Shown: positions 38,349 through 49,530, numbered from the stretch's first letter. The stretch: 64,000 bases of DNA from Hoylesella buccalis ATCC 35310 (GCF_025151385.1 NZ_CP102287.1:124001-188000); one strand, 5' to 3'. The notes: generated by a model from the sequence alone, not told the origin. Translations and numbers: made by a program.

Positions 38349-39386
38349 TTACATCACCCCGTCTTCACGCAATTTTTCTTGCCATTTCCAGGCTGATGCC
38401 AGCACGTCTTCAATGGGTGTGTCGGCCTTCCAACCCAACACTTGGTTGGCTTTGTCCACGTTGCCCCATACTTTTTCGATGTCGCCTTCACGCCGTGGGC
38501 CGAACTTCCAATTGAGTTTTACCCCCGTTGCTTTCTCAAATCCCTCAACGATTTCAAGCGTTGATTCGCCTCTTCCCGTGCCGATGTTGAAAATTTCTAT
38601 GCGATCGGCGTCTTCTTCCAACACCCTTCTCATGGCAGCGACGTGCGCCTTGGCCAGGTCTACCACATAGATATAATCGCGAATGCACGTTCCGTCGGGT
38701 GTGTCATAATCGTTTCCGAAGATGGTCAGCTGCTTGCGAATGCCCATGGCCGTTTGCGTTACGTATGGAATCAAATTGTTTGGCACGCCGTTGGGCAACT
38801 CGCCAATCAGGGCAGATGGATGCGCTCCAATGGGGTTGAAGTATCTCAAGATGATGCTCTTGATAGCTGCGCCACTGTGAATATAGTCTTGTATGATTTC
38901 TTCGTTAATCTGTTTGGTGTTACCGTAGGGCGAAAGTGCCTTTTGAATGGGTGCTTCCTCCGTCACAGGGAGGTTCTCCTTGGTGGGCTGACCGTACACG
39001 GTACAACTGCTTGAGAAGATGATTCCCTTGACGTGATACTTGGGCATCAGCTCCAGCAAGTTGATCAAAGAGGTGATGTTGTTTCTGTAATACATCAAGG
39101 GTTTCTCCACACTCTCACCAACGGCCTTGGAGGCAGCGAAGTGGATGATGCCGGCAATGTTGTCATATTTTTTGAAAACAGCTTCCGTTTCTTCTTCATT
39201 GCACAGGTCTATCTTCTCAAAGCAGGGGCGTGTTCCTGTAATTTTTTCGATGCCATCAAGGACTTCAATCTTTGAGTTGGAAAGATTATCTACAATAACA
39301 ACGTTGTAGCCCGCCTGTTGTAGTTCAACCGTTGTGTGTGAACCGATAAAGCCAGTTCCGCCAGTGACAAGAATCGTCTGTTTCAT
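38349..39386 (-). CDS. galE: UDP-glucose 4-epimerase
   Basis: A 345-residue short-chain dehydrogenase: NAD-binding GGTGFIGSHT (about 8-17), catalytic Ser/Thr in SSSCTVYG (about 127-134), the YxxxK pair in SPYGNTK (about 153-159), and C-terminal GWKADTPIEDVL. It interconverts UDP-glucose and UDP-galactose for glycan synthesis and galactose use. The start at 39386 fits GalE. A -7 box (TACCTTTG, minus strand) lies at 39427-39434. An unexplained inverted repeat (CAGCCAGT 38254-38261 / ACTGGCTG 38285-38292) lies downstream. Confidence 0.95.
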   Translation of the reverse strand: MKQTILVTGGTGFIGSHTTVELQQAGYNVVIVDNLSNSKIEVLDGIEKITGTRPCFEKIDLCNEEETEAVFKKYDNIAGIIHFAASKAVGESVEKPLMYYRNNITSLINLLELMPKYHVKGIIFSSSCTVYGQPTKENLPVTEEAPIQKALSPYGNTKQINEEIIQDYIHSGAAIKSIILRYFNPIGAHPSALIGELPNGVPNNLIPYVTQTAMGIRKQLTIFGNDYDTPDGTCIRDYIYVVDLAKAHVAAMRRVLEEDADRIEIFNIGTGRGESTLEIVEGFEKATGVKLNWKFGPRREGDIEKVWGNVDKANQVLGWKADTPIEDVLASAWKWQEKLREDGVM

Positions 39387-39521
39387 CTCTATGCTAAATT
39401 TGAGTCGTTTATAAATATGTGTCTTGCAAAGGTAGAAAAAAATCCCGAAACATAGGCTGGATGTACTAAAAAATCGAAAGAGAATATCTGTTGTCAAAAT
39501 GAAAATCACGCTGATACCTGC

Positions 39522-39900
39522 GAATGATTTTTCTTGACACCCAACCTCTTCATGCTTGGCTTATTTGTCAACGACCTTACACCTCGTCGCAAATACGCCA
39601 AATATGAGCGGGTTTTGAATGTGGTTGATGGACAGAATGTTACAGTTTTGGAGGCTGGTTTTTTCCCCATTTTACACGGTTTTTTAAGTCAAAAGCAATG
39701 CTCTAAAGGTGTTATTTGCATGCTTTTGTGCAGATAAGTAATGTGAATTGGCCGCTAAAGTGATGCATCTTGAGAGGTAAACACATTGACTTTGCGCCAA
39801 AATGCCATTTTTCTTGCACGATGAACTCCTGTATGCATCCTCCAAGCCTATTGATTTTTTCTAGATTGAAGATTTACAAGTGCCGTTTTAATGGCGAAAT
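39522..39900. repeat. Dispersed ~380-bp intergenic repeat, copy B
   Basis: Contains the family blocks in order: GATTTTTCTTGACA, AATACGCCAAATATGA, CAAAAGCAATGCTCTA paired with CATGCTTTTG, a right-end block with TTTTTTCTAGATTGAAG, and GTGCCGTTTTAATGG. It also carries a reverse-oriented unit of the 22-bp repeat family (CACATTGACTTTGCGCC near 39782). No gene is supported here. Confidence 0.7.
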
Positions 39901-40031
39901 TTGATAAAAAATATCAACAATAGGTGCGACCTTCATGCTTTATCGTTCACTTAATTTTATTCCACCTAAATTGGGCATGAACATTTCTTTATATATATAT
40001 GTCATCAATACTGGAAGAGTTAACGCATCTA

Positions 40032-40111
40032 CTGACAAAGTTGGCAAATAACAGATTTGACAGGCAGCAGACTGACAAAAGTGGCAGACAGCAGACTGAC
40101 AAAAATGACAT
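40032..40111 (+). promoter_or_regulatory. Three operator-like sites upstream of groES
   Basis: Imperfect palindromes of the form CTGACA-AAAg-TGGCAG at 40032-40046, 40072-40087 and 40096-40111. They lie 12-90 bases upstream of the -24 element, as enhancer-binding activator sites would. Confidence 0.5.
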
Positions 40112-40120
40112 GCGGCTGAG

Positions 40121-40137
40121 TTGGCACGTTTTTCGCA
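40121..40137 (+). promoter_or_regulatory. Sigma-54-like promoter of groES-groEL
   Basis: TTGGCACGTTTTTCGCA has GG at 40123-40124 and GC at 40135-40136 with exactly 10 bases between, the invariant -24/-12 spacing, and the typical TGGCACG half. No TAnnTTTG box is seen near groES. Confidence 0.55.
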
Positions 40138-40232
40138 TGGAAAGGGTGAGTCTTGTAGTTTGATGTTCTGAAGATATTGATCATCTCTCAAGATACATGA
40201 ATAGAATATAGAAGAACTTAAAAATTATTATT

Positions 40233-40502
40233 ATGAAAGTTAAACCATTAGCAGACAGAGTGTTGGTTGCTCCAGCACCAGCAGAAGAGAAAGTAGGTGG
40301 AATCATTATTCCCGACACCGCAAAAGAAAAACCATTGCATGGTAAGGTGGTAGCCGTGGGTAACGGTACGAAAGACGAAGAGATGGTTCTCAAGGAAGGA
40401 GATGAGGTGCTATACGGAAAATATAGTGGCACGGAATTAGAATTTGACGGTGACACCTATTTGATTATGCGTCAGAGTGATGTTCTTGCTGTGGTCAAGT
40501 AA
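40233..40502 (+). CDS. groES: Co-chaperonin GroES
   Basis: An 89-residue protein: [19 protein letters not shown], a mobile loop with GGIIIPDT (about 23-30), and the roof region [16 protein letters not shown] segment. It caps the GroEL cavity. It is followed by groEL after 69 bases in the usual operon. Confidence 0.97.
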   Translation: MKVKPLADRVLVAPAPAEEKVGGIIIPDTAKEKPLHGKVVAVGNGTKDEEMVLKEGDEVLYGKYSGTELEFDGDTYLIMRQSDVLAVVK

Positions 40503-40553
40503 ATTTCGCACAGGTGCATTTTTTATGATTAACATACTATAGAACCAATATAA

Positions 40554-42197
<1,644 letters not shown>

Positions 42198-42222
42198 ATA
42201 TCAATTTGATTAAAATAAACGA

Positions 42223-42258
42223 GAGGGTGTGTCTATTTGTAGGCACACCCTCTTATTT
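42223..42258 (+). terminator. Terminator of groES-groEL
   Basis: GAGGGTGTG / CACACCCTC stem with a 12-base loop, followed by TTATTTT. Confidence 0.8.
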
Positions 42259-42301
42259 TATGCATATTGTATAAAAAATGCGTTTTTTTATATCAAAAAA
42301 T

Positions 42302-42332
42302 TTTGAAATCAAAACCAAAACATATATCTTTG
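42302..42332 (+). promoter_or_regulatory. Promoter of a small RNA upstream of the AmgK/RapZ fusion gene
   Basis: TTTG at 42302-42305 and TATCTTTG at 42325-42332 with a 19-base spacer. Transcription would begin near 42339. Confidence 0.65.
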
Positions 42333-42338
42333 CAACCT

Positions 42339-42462
42339 AAATACGAAAATATTGATTAAAGTGTTAAGTAGATAAGATATTTTTGATTTGTTTTAGTAGA
42401 TTAGTTTTTAAGTAGTTTGTTTTTTTAAATCGGATGTCGGGATGACATCCGATTCTTTTTTT
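42339..42462 (+). ncRNA. Candidate small RNA or attenuated leader (~125 nt)
   Basis: Bounded by a consensus promoter and by an intrinsic terminator at 42429-42462 (AATCGGATGTC / GACATCCGATT followed by a run of seven T). The body is very AT-rich, with repeated TTAAGTAG/TTTTAGTAG-like segments and no protein frame. Since the next gene starts 198 bases later, this is either a free small RNA or a leader whose terminator limits the downstream gene. Confidence 0.5.
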
Positions 42463-42659
42463 AGGTAGACCTTTCCACATCCCTTTGGCTGTTCTTGGGA
42501 GAGGATATATTTTTCTTTTCCTGCCCGTTCATCCGTTTTTTCACTAAAAAATGCTTAATTTTGTCTTGTCATTCTGTCTATATCACCTTTCATCAACGAG
42601 CGTGTTACGGTTCAATGTGCTGTAAACCCGTGGTGCAAAGGGGAGAAGAATTGAAATAT

Positions 42660-44201
42660 ATGGAGAAACTTATAGAACTTTATGCACAATGGGCGGGTGA
42701 GAAACCTTCCACTATAGAGAAGTTGGAAGGGGCTGGCAGCAATCGTGTTTATTATCGTTTCGGCAACAAATCAGGCCAATCGGTGATCGCAGTGATAGGT
42801 ACCAGTCGTGATGAAAATCATGCGTTCATTTATCTCACGGAGCATTTTACGGTCAAACAGCTTCCGGTTCCTCAGATTTTGGCTGTTAGTGACGATGAAC
42901 TGAGGTATCTTCAGACCGATTTGGGACATACTTCGTTGTTTGATATGCTGAAAAGTGCCCGTGATGCTGGCGGCAGATACACGCAAAAAGAAAAGCAGCT
43001 GTTGACCAAAACGCTTCAAGCATTACCCGAAATGCAAGTTAGGGGAGCCGTTGGACTCGACTTTCAGCAATGTTATCCACAACCCGAATTCAATGTAGAA
43101 AGCGTGTTGTTTGACCTGAACTACTTCAAGTATTGCTTTCTGAAAGCGACAGGAATCGATTTCCACGAGCTGATGTTAGAGGCCAACTTTCGTATGTTTG
43201 CCAAGGATTTGACGGCAGAACCAGCGGAATGTTTCCTGTATCGAGATTTTCAAGCACGCAATGTGATGCTTGACAACGATGGTAATCCCTATTTTATTGA
43301 CTACCAAGGAGGCAGAAAAGGGCCATACTATTATGACTTAGCGTCTTTCCTATGGCAGGCATCAGCTAAATATCCTTTTAAATTACGTCGTGATTTGGTG
43401 TCCGCTTATTATGAGTCTTTGAAACAATATACGGAAGTTCCGTCGAGTAGACACTTCGTAGAGCGATTGAATCTCTTTGTGTTGTTTCGCACGTTACAGG
43501 TCTTGGGCGCATACGGCTTTCGTGGATATTTCGAACGGAAGAAACATTTTATTCAATCTATTCCAGCAGCCATGCAGAATCTTCGTGAGCTTATTAAGCT
43601 TGGCGAGCATGTTTTTCCCTATCCATACATGATGGGCATCCTCAAAGAGATGACGGAGTTGCCTCAATTTGCCAACAAAGAGGAGAGAAAAGTGAAGAGA
43701 ACTGATGGCTTCAAGATTACGGATAACAATATATTTAAGGCCAATCCGGTGGATGGACCCGCCACTTTTTCGAAATATGATGATAGAGGTGAGCTGATTG
43801 TTCGTGTGAACAGTTTTTCTTATCACAAAGGTATTCCCGAAGATCCCACAGGAAATGGGGGCGGATATGTGTTTGATTGTCGGTCAACTCACAACCCCGG
43901 ACGATACGAACCTTATAAGAATTTGACGGGTTTGGATGAGCCTGTGATTCGTTTCTTGGAAGATGATGGCGAGATACTCGTCTTCCTTGATAATGTTTAC
44001 CAACTGGCCGATCGTCACGTGGCACGATACATTGAGCGGGGATTTACCAGTTTGATATTCTCATTTGGCTGCACAGGCGGACAGCACCGCAGCGTATATT
44101 GCGCGCAACATTTGGCAGAACACATTCATGATAAGTTCGGAATAGAGGTTAGAATCAACCACCGTGAACAGAAAATAGAGAAAACGTTGGAGGCAAAGTA
44201 G
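42660..44201 (+). CDS. Fusion of AmgK-like sugar kinase and RapZ C-terminal domain
   Basis: A 513-residue protein. Residues 1 to about 330 are an aminoglycoside-phosphotransferase-fold kinase with GAGSNRVYYRF near residue 24, a catalytic-loop YRDFQARNVML (near 199) and FIDYQGG with the metal Asp. This is the AmgK type, which phosphorylates C1 of MurNAc/GlcNAc. Residues about 385-513 match the RapZ C-terminal domain: INSFSYHKGIP-like, YVFDCRSTHNPG, and FGCTGGQHRSVYCA. The MurU-like gene follows 65 bases later. Together they suggest peptidoglycan amino-sugar recycling, with the RapZ part perhaps sensing an amino sugar (inference). Confidence 0.82.
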   Translation: MEKLIELYAQWAGEKPSTIEKLEGAGSNRVYYRFGNKSGQSVIAVIGTSRDENHAFIYLTEHFTVKQLPVPQILAVSDDELRYLQTDLGHTSLFDMLKSARDAGGRYTQKEKQLLTKTLQALPEMQVRGAVGLDFQQCYPQPEFNVESVLFDLNYFKYCFLKATGIDFHELMLEANFRMFAKDLTAEPAECFLYRDFQARNVMLDNDGNPYFIDYQGGRKGPYYYDLASFLWQASAKYPFKLRRDLVSAYYESLKQYTEVPSSRHFVERLNLFVLFRTLQVLGAYGFRGYFERKKHFIQSIPAAMQNLRELIKLGEHVFPYPYMMGILKEMTELPQFANKEERKVKRTDGFKITDNNIFKANPVDGPATFSKYDDRGELIVRVNSFSYHKGIPEDPTGNGGGYVFDCRSTHNPGRYEPYKNLTGLDEPVIRFLEDDGEILVFLDNVYQLADRHVARYIERGFTSLIFSFGCTGGQHRSVYCAQHLAEHIHDKFGIEVRINHREQKIEKTLEAK

Positions 44202-44266
44202 CTTTTTTTAGGACGACAAGTTAAATACCTGCTGGTTTTGACAGCGTTGAGTGAGAGAGATAAGTA

Positions 44267-45016
44267 ATGATGAATGAAGATAAAGATATGATGCAAGCAA
44301 TGATTTTAGCAGCTGGATTGGGAACCCGACTCAAACCGCTGACCGACCATGTGCCAAAGGCTTTGGTGGAAGTTGGGGGAGAACCTTTGCTCAAACAGGT
44401 GATATTCAAGTTAAAAGATGCGGGTTTTAGTCGTATTATTGTCAATGTGCATCATTTCTCAGAGCAAATTATTCAATACTTAGAGACAAATCATTATTTT
44501 GGTTTAGATATCCTTATCAGCGACGAAACCACCCAGTTGCTCGATACGGGAGGTGGTATTAAGGCTGCAAAGCGCTTGTTTGGGGACACCAGAATATTGA
44601 TTCATAACGTTGATATACTAAGCAATATCAACCTTCAACGCTTTTATTTCGCGCATAAGGAGGCAGCGGCAACCTTGCTGGTCAGCGAGCGTAACACCAA
44701 TCGTTACTTGCTTTTTGACGACGATATGCGCTTGGTTGGTTGGACGAACGTGAACACTGGCGAGTTTCGTTCGCCCTATCCAAACTTGAATGTGGCACAG
44801 TACAAGAAGCTTGCCTTCGCTGGTATTCACACCTTTTCACCACAGTTGTTTCCATGGATGGATGCTTTTCCTGACCGTTTTGGCGTGATTGATTTCTATT
44901 TAAGCGTGTGCAATCAGGTTCCCATCATTGGACATGTAGAGTCAAACCTCAGGTTGATGGATGTTGGCAAGCAAGAAACGCTGCATACAGCTGAACAGTT
45001 TATGCATCAATTGTGA
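44267..45016 (+). CDS. MurU-like nucleotidyltransferase
   Basis: A 249-residue NTP-transferase: MILAAGLGTRLKPLTDHVPKALVEVGG (nucleotide loop, about 12-38), LLDTGGGIKAAK (about 91-102) and a metal-binding Asp in HNVDIL. The family transfers UMP or another NMP to sugar-1-phosphates. Beside an AmgK-like kinase it best fits MurU, giving UDP-MurNAc from MurNAc-1-phosphate. A glucose- or mannose-1-phosphate enzyme is the alternative. An in-frame second Met (MQAMILAAG, 44291) is also a plausible start. Confidence 0.8.
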   Translation: MMNEDKDMMQAMILAAGLGTRLKPLTDHVPKALVEVGGEPLLKQVIFKLKDAGFSRIIVNVHHFSEQIIQYLETNHYFGLDILISDETTQLLDTGGGIKAAKRLFGDTRILIHNVDILSNINLQRFYFAHKEAAATLLVSERNTNRYLLFDDDMRLVGWTNVNTGEFRSPYPNLNVAQYKKLAFAGIHTFSPQLFPWMDAFPDRFGVIDFYLSVCNQVPIIGHVESNLRLMDVGKQETLHTAEQFMHQL

Positions 45017-45048
45017 GCAGACGTTTCACTCCAGTCAACTCTCATTAC

Positions 45049-45888
45049 CTATAATGGAAGTACAGCTGTAAAACAATCGCCGAACAACTGGCTAATTCCT
45101 TGTGGTTCTTTTTTGAAAATACCATAGATGGTACTGCCGCTTCCACTCATGGCTGCATACACAGCTCCTTGCTGGTAGAGCTGCTCTTTGATGTGCTTCA
45201 ACTTCGGATACAACTTGAATACGGGTATTTCAAAGTCATTCATCAGTTCGTTTTTCCACGTTTCTATGGGCTGACTGATGATGTCACGACAGCATTTGGC
45301 AGGTTGTTTCACCTCAATTTTGGCATAAGCATCTTTGGTTGAAACGGCTATATCGGGCTTAATCAGTGCGAGATAACACCCATTAAGATTTCTTTTTGGT
45401 AACTCAGTCGGCACGAGTTGGGCACCTATTCCCGTTGCAAACGAAGGCTTAGCGGTGATGAAGAAGGCGCAATCGGCACCCAATTGGGCCGCATATTGCT
45501 CCATGTCAGCGGTGGTAAGATTGAGTTTGAATTGCTCATTGAGCAGCCTGATCATGAAAGCAGCATCACTCGAGCCGCCTCCTAAGCCCGCTTGTGAGGG
45601 GATTTCCTTATAAAGATGAGCGTGAATACGCGGTAGTGGGAAGTCTTTTGCCAGCAAATGGTAAGCCTGGATGACGAGATTGTTATCTTCGTGAACATCG
45701 ACTGCCCTTCCTGTTATCTTCAAATCGCACGGATTATCGGACGGAAACTGTTCGTCCATGCGTGTTATTTCAAGCGTGTCGTGCAACGGAATGGGGAAGA
45801 ACACGGTTTCTATGTCGTGGTAACCATCTGGCCGAACGCCTACTACGTTAAGGCCTAAATTGATTTTGGCACATGGAAATGTAATCAT
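45049..45888 (-). CDS. ispE: 4-diphosphocytidyl-2-C-methyl-D-erythritol kinase (IspE)
   Basis: A 279-residue GHMP kinase of the MEP isoprenoid pathway. It has the CAKINLGLNVVGVRPDGYHDIETVF substrate region at the N-terminus, the ATP loop SQAGLGGGSSDAAF (about 89-102), and a C-terminal MSGSGSTIYGIF. The start at 45888 is set by the family N-terminus. It converges with the nucleotidyltransferase gene with a 32-base gap. Confidence 0.95.
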   Translation of the reverse strand: MITFPCAKINLGLNVVGVRPDGYHDIETVFFPIPLHDTLEITRMDEQFPSDNPCDLKITGRAVDVHEDNNLVIQAYHLLAKDFPLPRIHAHLYKEIPSQAGLGGGSSDAAFMIRLLNEQFKLNLTTADMEQYAAQLGADCAFFITAKPSFATGIGAQLVPTELPKRNLNGCYLALIKPDIAVSTKDAYAKIEVKQPAKCCRDIISQPIETWKNELMNDFEIPVFKLYPKLKHIKEQLYQQGAVYAAMSGSGSTIYGIFKKEPQGISQLFGDCFTAVLPL

Positions 45889-45966
45889 GTAGCAATGGGT
45901 TGATATACAAAATGCAAATGCCAACAAACAGCATAAACTGCGTTGTTGGCACTTTTATAGTTGAAT

Positions 45967-48258
45967 TTATTTTTTTGAATTCTTGATTTTCTCCACGTAT
46001 GCATCGATGGCAGCTACGGCAGTGATGTTTACAATGTCGCGCACAGAACATTCAAAGTCGGTAAAATGGATTGGTTTTTTCAATCCCATTTGTATCGGAC
46101 CAATGATTTCTGCATCCGAATTGAGGGCTTGCAGCAATTTATAACTGCCGTTAGCACTGCTCATGTTTGAGAAAATCAGCGTGTTGACGTTCTTACCCTT
46201 CAAGCGAGTGAATGGATATTTGTCGTCCCGTAATTTTTTGTCCATGGCAAAATTAACCTGCATTTCGCCATCTACAGCCAAGTCAGGGAACTCTTGTTGC
46301 ATTTTTTCTACGGCCGCATGAACCTTTTGTGGACTTCCAATCGTGTCTGTTCCAAAGTTGGAATAGCTAATCATCGCCATGACTGGCTTGTCATTGAAGA
46401 ATCTTACAGCGTCAGCACTGAGGCGCGCAATGTCATACAGCACATTCTCGTCTGGGTGCCTGTTAATCAAGGTGTCAGAGATGTAGTAGATGCCTTTTTT
46501 GGTATCAAGGATGTGCATGGTGGCAAAAGTTTTGTATCCAGGACGAATGCCTATCACTTCTTTGGCCACCTTGATGGTGTTCGAGTATTTTGTGTAGAGT
46601 CCTGTGATGAAGCCATCTGCATCACCATTTTCAACCATTGACATGCCAAAATAGTTGCGCTCGTACATCTTGTCGTACGCTTCTTCGAAGGTATACCCTT
46701 GTCGTTCAAGCTTTTCTGACAGGTGTTTAGCAAACTTCGCGCGCTTTCCTTGTTCCTTATCTGCGCGCATGTCTATGATTTTGATTCCCGTGAGGTCAAG
46801 TTTCAGTCTGTTAGCCAGTCGGTTAAGCCTGTCAGGGTTTCCCAACAGAATAGGAAAGCAAATGCCTTCTTGCTTCGCCTGCACGGCAGCTTTCATCATG
46901 GTGGGGTGGCCTCCTTCTGCGAACACAATGCGCTGCGGATGCCGAGCGGCTGTGGCATGCAGCGTTCTCGTAAACTTAGACTCCTGTCCGAGCAACTGCT
47001 TCAAATTCTCCTTGTACTTATCCCAGTTCTTGATAGGTGTCCTGGCCACACCACTCTCTACGGCTGCTTTGGCAACAGCCGCACTTACTGCTGTGATGAG
47101 GCGTGGGTCTATGGGCTTTGGAATGAAATACTTGGGACCAAAACTCAAGTCGTTGATGTGGTAAACTTCATTGACCACATCCGGAATGGGTTGTTTGGCC
47201 AGGTCGGCTATGGCATGTACGGCGGCCATCTTCATTTCCTCATTGATAGCCTTGGCATGTACATCCAGCGCACCACGGAAGATGTATGGGAAGCCGATAA
47301 CATTATTAATCTGATTGGGGTAGTCGCTGCGACCGGTCGACATGATGACGTCTGGCCGACTGTCAAGGGCATCTTCGTAGCTAATTTCAGGCACGGGATT
47401 GGCCAATGCGAACACGATAGGATTGGAAGCCATCGAACGAATCATGTCTTTGGATAGAATATTGCCTCTTGACAAACCCACAAAGACGTCGGCATCCTTA
47501 AGGGCTTCCTCCAAAGTGTGTACGTCCTTCCGGTTGGTAGCGAATATCGCTTTTTCTGGGTTCAGGTCGGTACGGTCTGTTGTAATCACTCCGTGCGAAT
47601 CCAGCATCAGGATATTTTCTTTCTTTACCCCCAAAGCTACATACAATTTGGTACAGCTGATGGCAGCGGCTCCTGCGCCATTGATAACCAATTTGGCTTT
47701 CTTAATGTCTTTGCCGGCAACCTCTAAAGCGTTCTTCAGACCCGCCGCTGATATGATGGCCGTGCCATGTTGGTCGTCGTGCATCACGGGGATGTCGAGA
47801 TTTTTCTTCAGCCTTTCCTCTATGTAGAAACATTCCGGTGCTTTGATGTCTTCCAGATTGATGCCGCCAAACGACGGTGCAATCCTTTCAACGGTCTCAC
47901 AAAACTTCACGGGGTCTTTCTCGTTTACCTCGATGTCGAATACGTCAATGCCGCCATATATCTTGAACAGCAAGCCTTTGCCTTCCATCACGGGCTTACC
48001 ACTCATGGCACCAATGTCCCCCAAGCCCAGCACTGCCGTGCCGTTGGAGATCACTGCGACCAAGTTTCCCTTGTTGGTATATTTGTAAGCGTCATTTTCA
48101 TTGTTCTGAATCTCAAGACACGGATAGGCCACGCCTGGTGAATAGGCCAAGCTCAGGTCTGTTTGTGTTCTGTATGGTTTGGTCGGTTTTACTTCAATTT
48201 TGCCGGGACGTTCCCCCTCATGGTAAGCAAGAGCTGCTTCTTTGGTAATTTTTAACAT
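45967..48258 (-). CDS. maeB: NADP-type malic enzyme with phosphotransacetylase-like C-terminal domain
   Basis: A 763-residue two-part protein. Residues 1 to about 415 are malic enzyme (SLAYSPGVAYPCLEI, GNLVAVISNGTAVLGLGDIG, VINGAGAAAISC, FVGLSRGNIL), decarboxylating malate to pyruvate. Residues about 425-763 match phosphate acetyl/butyryltransferase but in this family act as a regulatory acetyl-CoA-responsive domain. It is the MaeB layout. A -7 box TAACTTTG (minus strand) lies at 48362-48369, back to back with the TetR gene promoter. Confidence 0.95.
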   Translation of the reverse strand: MLKITKEAALAYHEGERPGKIEVKPTKPYRTQTDLSLAYSPGVAYPCLEIQNNENDAYKYTNKGNLVAVISNGTAVLGLGDIGAMSGKPVMEGKGLLFKIYGGIDVFDIEVNEKDPVKFCETVERIAPSFGGINLEDIKAPECFYIEERLKKNLDIPVMHDDQHGTAIISAAGLKNALEVAGKDIKKAKLVINGAGAAAISCTKLYVALGVKKENILMLDSHGVITTDRTDLNPEKAIFATNRKDVHTLEEALKDADVFVGLSRGNILSKDMIRSMASNPIVFALANPVPEISYEDALDSRPDVIMSTGRSDYPNQINNVIGFPYIFRGALDVHAKAINEEMKMAAVHAIADLAKQPIPDVVNEVYHINDLSFGPKYFIPKPIDPRLITAVSAAVAKAAVESGVARTPIKNWDKYKENLKQLLGQESKFTRTLHATAARHPQRIVFAEGGHPTMMKAAVQAKQEGICFPILLGNPDRLNRLANRLKLDLTGIKIIDMRADKEQGKRAKFAKHLSEKLERQGYTFEEAYDKMYERNYFGMSMVENGDADGFITGLYTKYSNTIKVAKEVIGIRPGYKTFATMHILDTKKGIYYISDTLINRHPDENVLYDIARLSADAVRFFNDKPVMAMISYSNFGTDTIGSPQKVHAAVEKMQQEFPDLAVDGEMQVNFAMDKKLRDDKYPFTRLKGKNVNTLIFSNMSSANGSYKLLQALNSDAEIIGPIQMGLKKPIHFTDFECSVRDIVNITAVAAIDAYVEKIKNSKK

Positions 48259-48411
48259 TGGATTATAGTACTAAATGGAGGGCGAAAAGGGCATGAATTT
48301 AATAAAAATCTACCCAGCTGTCTCTCCCAATGATTAAACGTTTTATTAGTTGATAACGGAACAAAGTTAAGAAAAAACCATTAAAGAATAACAAGTTTTT
48401 ATGCTTTTTTG

Positions 48412-48419
48412 TATCTTTG
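48412..48419 (+). promoter_or_regulatory. -7 box of the TetR gene promoter
   Basis: TATCTTTG at 48412-48419 followed by GC. Transcription near 48426 would give a very short leader, which favours the ATG at 48439 over the one at 48427. Confidence 0.5.
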
Positions 48420-48438
48420 CGCCGTTATGGTAAAAGGA

Positions 48439-49059
48439 ATGAATAGAGTGATCGGTCAAACGCCTTATCGACAAGAGTTGCGTGAGCGTATATTGAAAGC
48501 AGACATGAGCGAATTTTTCGAGAAGGGCATCAGGGCGGTCAAGATGGATGACATAGCCAGGAGATTATCCATATCCAAGCGCACGGTGTACGAGATATAC
48601 AGCAACAAGGAGGAACTGCTGCTGGAAGGCATGAAAGCTGCCGAGCAAGAATTTGATGAGCACATGAAGAATTTCAGTGAACAGGACAACCATCATGTCA
48701 TGGATATATTGATTGAATTCTACAATTGCCAGGCCCATCGTTTGTCAGAGATTTCTCCGCTATATTTTGATGAAGTACAAAAGTACAAGCGTGTGCAAGC
48801 TTATCTTGAGAACAAGCATAAGAAACGAGATGAAGATGCGTATAACTTTATTGACAGAGGCGTAAAAGAGGGCTTCTTTAGGCCAGACACTAATTATCAC
48901 ATCGTTGTGGAAGTAGCGCGTGAAGCCGTACGTTTTGCCATGACCAGTCAACTGTATAAGGAACATGGCCTACAGATAGTCTTTCGTAACATCATTTTAT
49001 TATTCATCCGTGGCATTTGCACGCTCAATGGATTAAAGATGCTCGAACGCATTGAATGA
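48439..49059 (+). CDS. TetR-family transcriptional regulator
   Basis: A protein of about 206 residues with an N-terminal TetR helix-turn-helix (about 10-57; KMDDIARRLSISKRTVYEIY with NKEELL after it) and an all-helical ligand/dimer domain. It is divergent from maeB with promoters back to back in 150 bases, so control of itself or of maeB is possible (inference). Ligand unknown. Confidence 0.88.
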   Translation: MNRVIGQTPYRQELRERILKADMSEFFEKGIRAVKMDDIARRLSISKRTVYEIYSNKEELLLEGMKAAEQEFDEHMKNFSEQDNHHVMDILIEFYNCQAHRLSEISPLYFDEVQKYKRVQAYLENKHKKRDEDAYNFIDRGVKEGFFRPDTNYHIVVEVAREAVRFAMTSQLYKEHGLQIVFRNIILLFIRGICTLNGLKMLERIE

Positions 49060-49149
49060 CGAGTAGGAGAGGCCGTTGTCATTTCTCAATAAGGCGTTTC
49101 TCATGCCTGCTATAATGGCATTGAACCCTTTGGTAAGCAGGTGCTTGAT

Positions 49150-49530
49150 GATGAATTTATCTTGACAACAGCCCGCTTATATTTCGCTTATTGATGAATC
49201 AACCTTCCATTGATTCGAAATACGGCCAAAATGAGAGTGATTTGTAGTTGGTTGATAATGAATGATTTGCAGTTATTGATAAGCATCTTTGCTCCTTCTG
49301 AAGTTCATCTCGGCCGCAAAAGCAATGCTCTATGCCTCCAATCTCCATGCTTTTGGCAGCTTAGATCATGAAGATTGACCGCCAATATGGTGCTAAGTCA
49401 GGCTATTTTTGCATCGTTTAAGCTGAAAATTCGGTTTTTCTAACCAAGATATGGCATGTTTGCATACCATCTGCCTATCGATTTTTTCTAGATCAGCAAT
49501 TATTCATAACCGTTTTATTGTCATTTTATA
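49150..49530. repeat. Dispersed ~380-bp intergenic repeat, copy C
   Basis: Contains ATTTATCTTGACAACA, AAATACGGCCAAAATGA, GCAAAAGCAATGCTCTA paired with CCATGCTTTTGG, CCTATCGATTTTTTCTAGAT and ACCGTTTTATTG in the same order as the other two copies. The rest of 49060-49697 holds only the tRNA promoter -7 box (TACTTTTG, 49678-49685). Confidence 0.65.
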
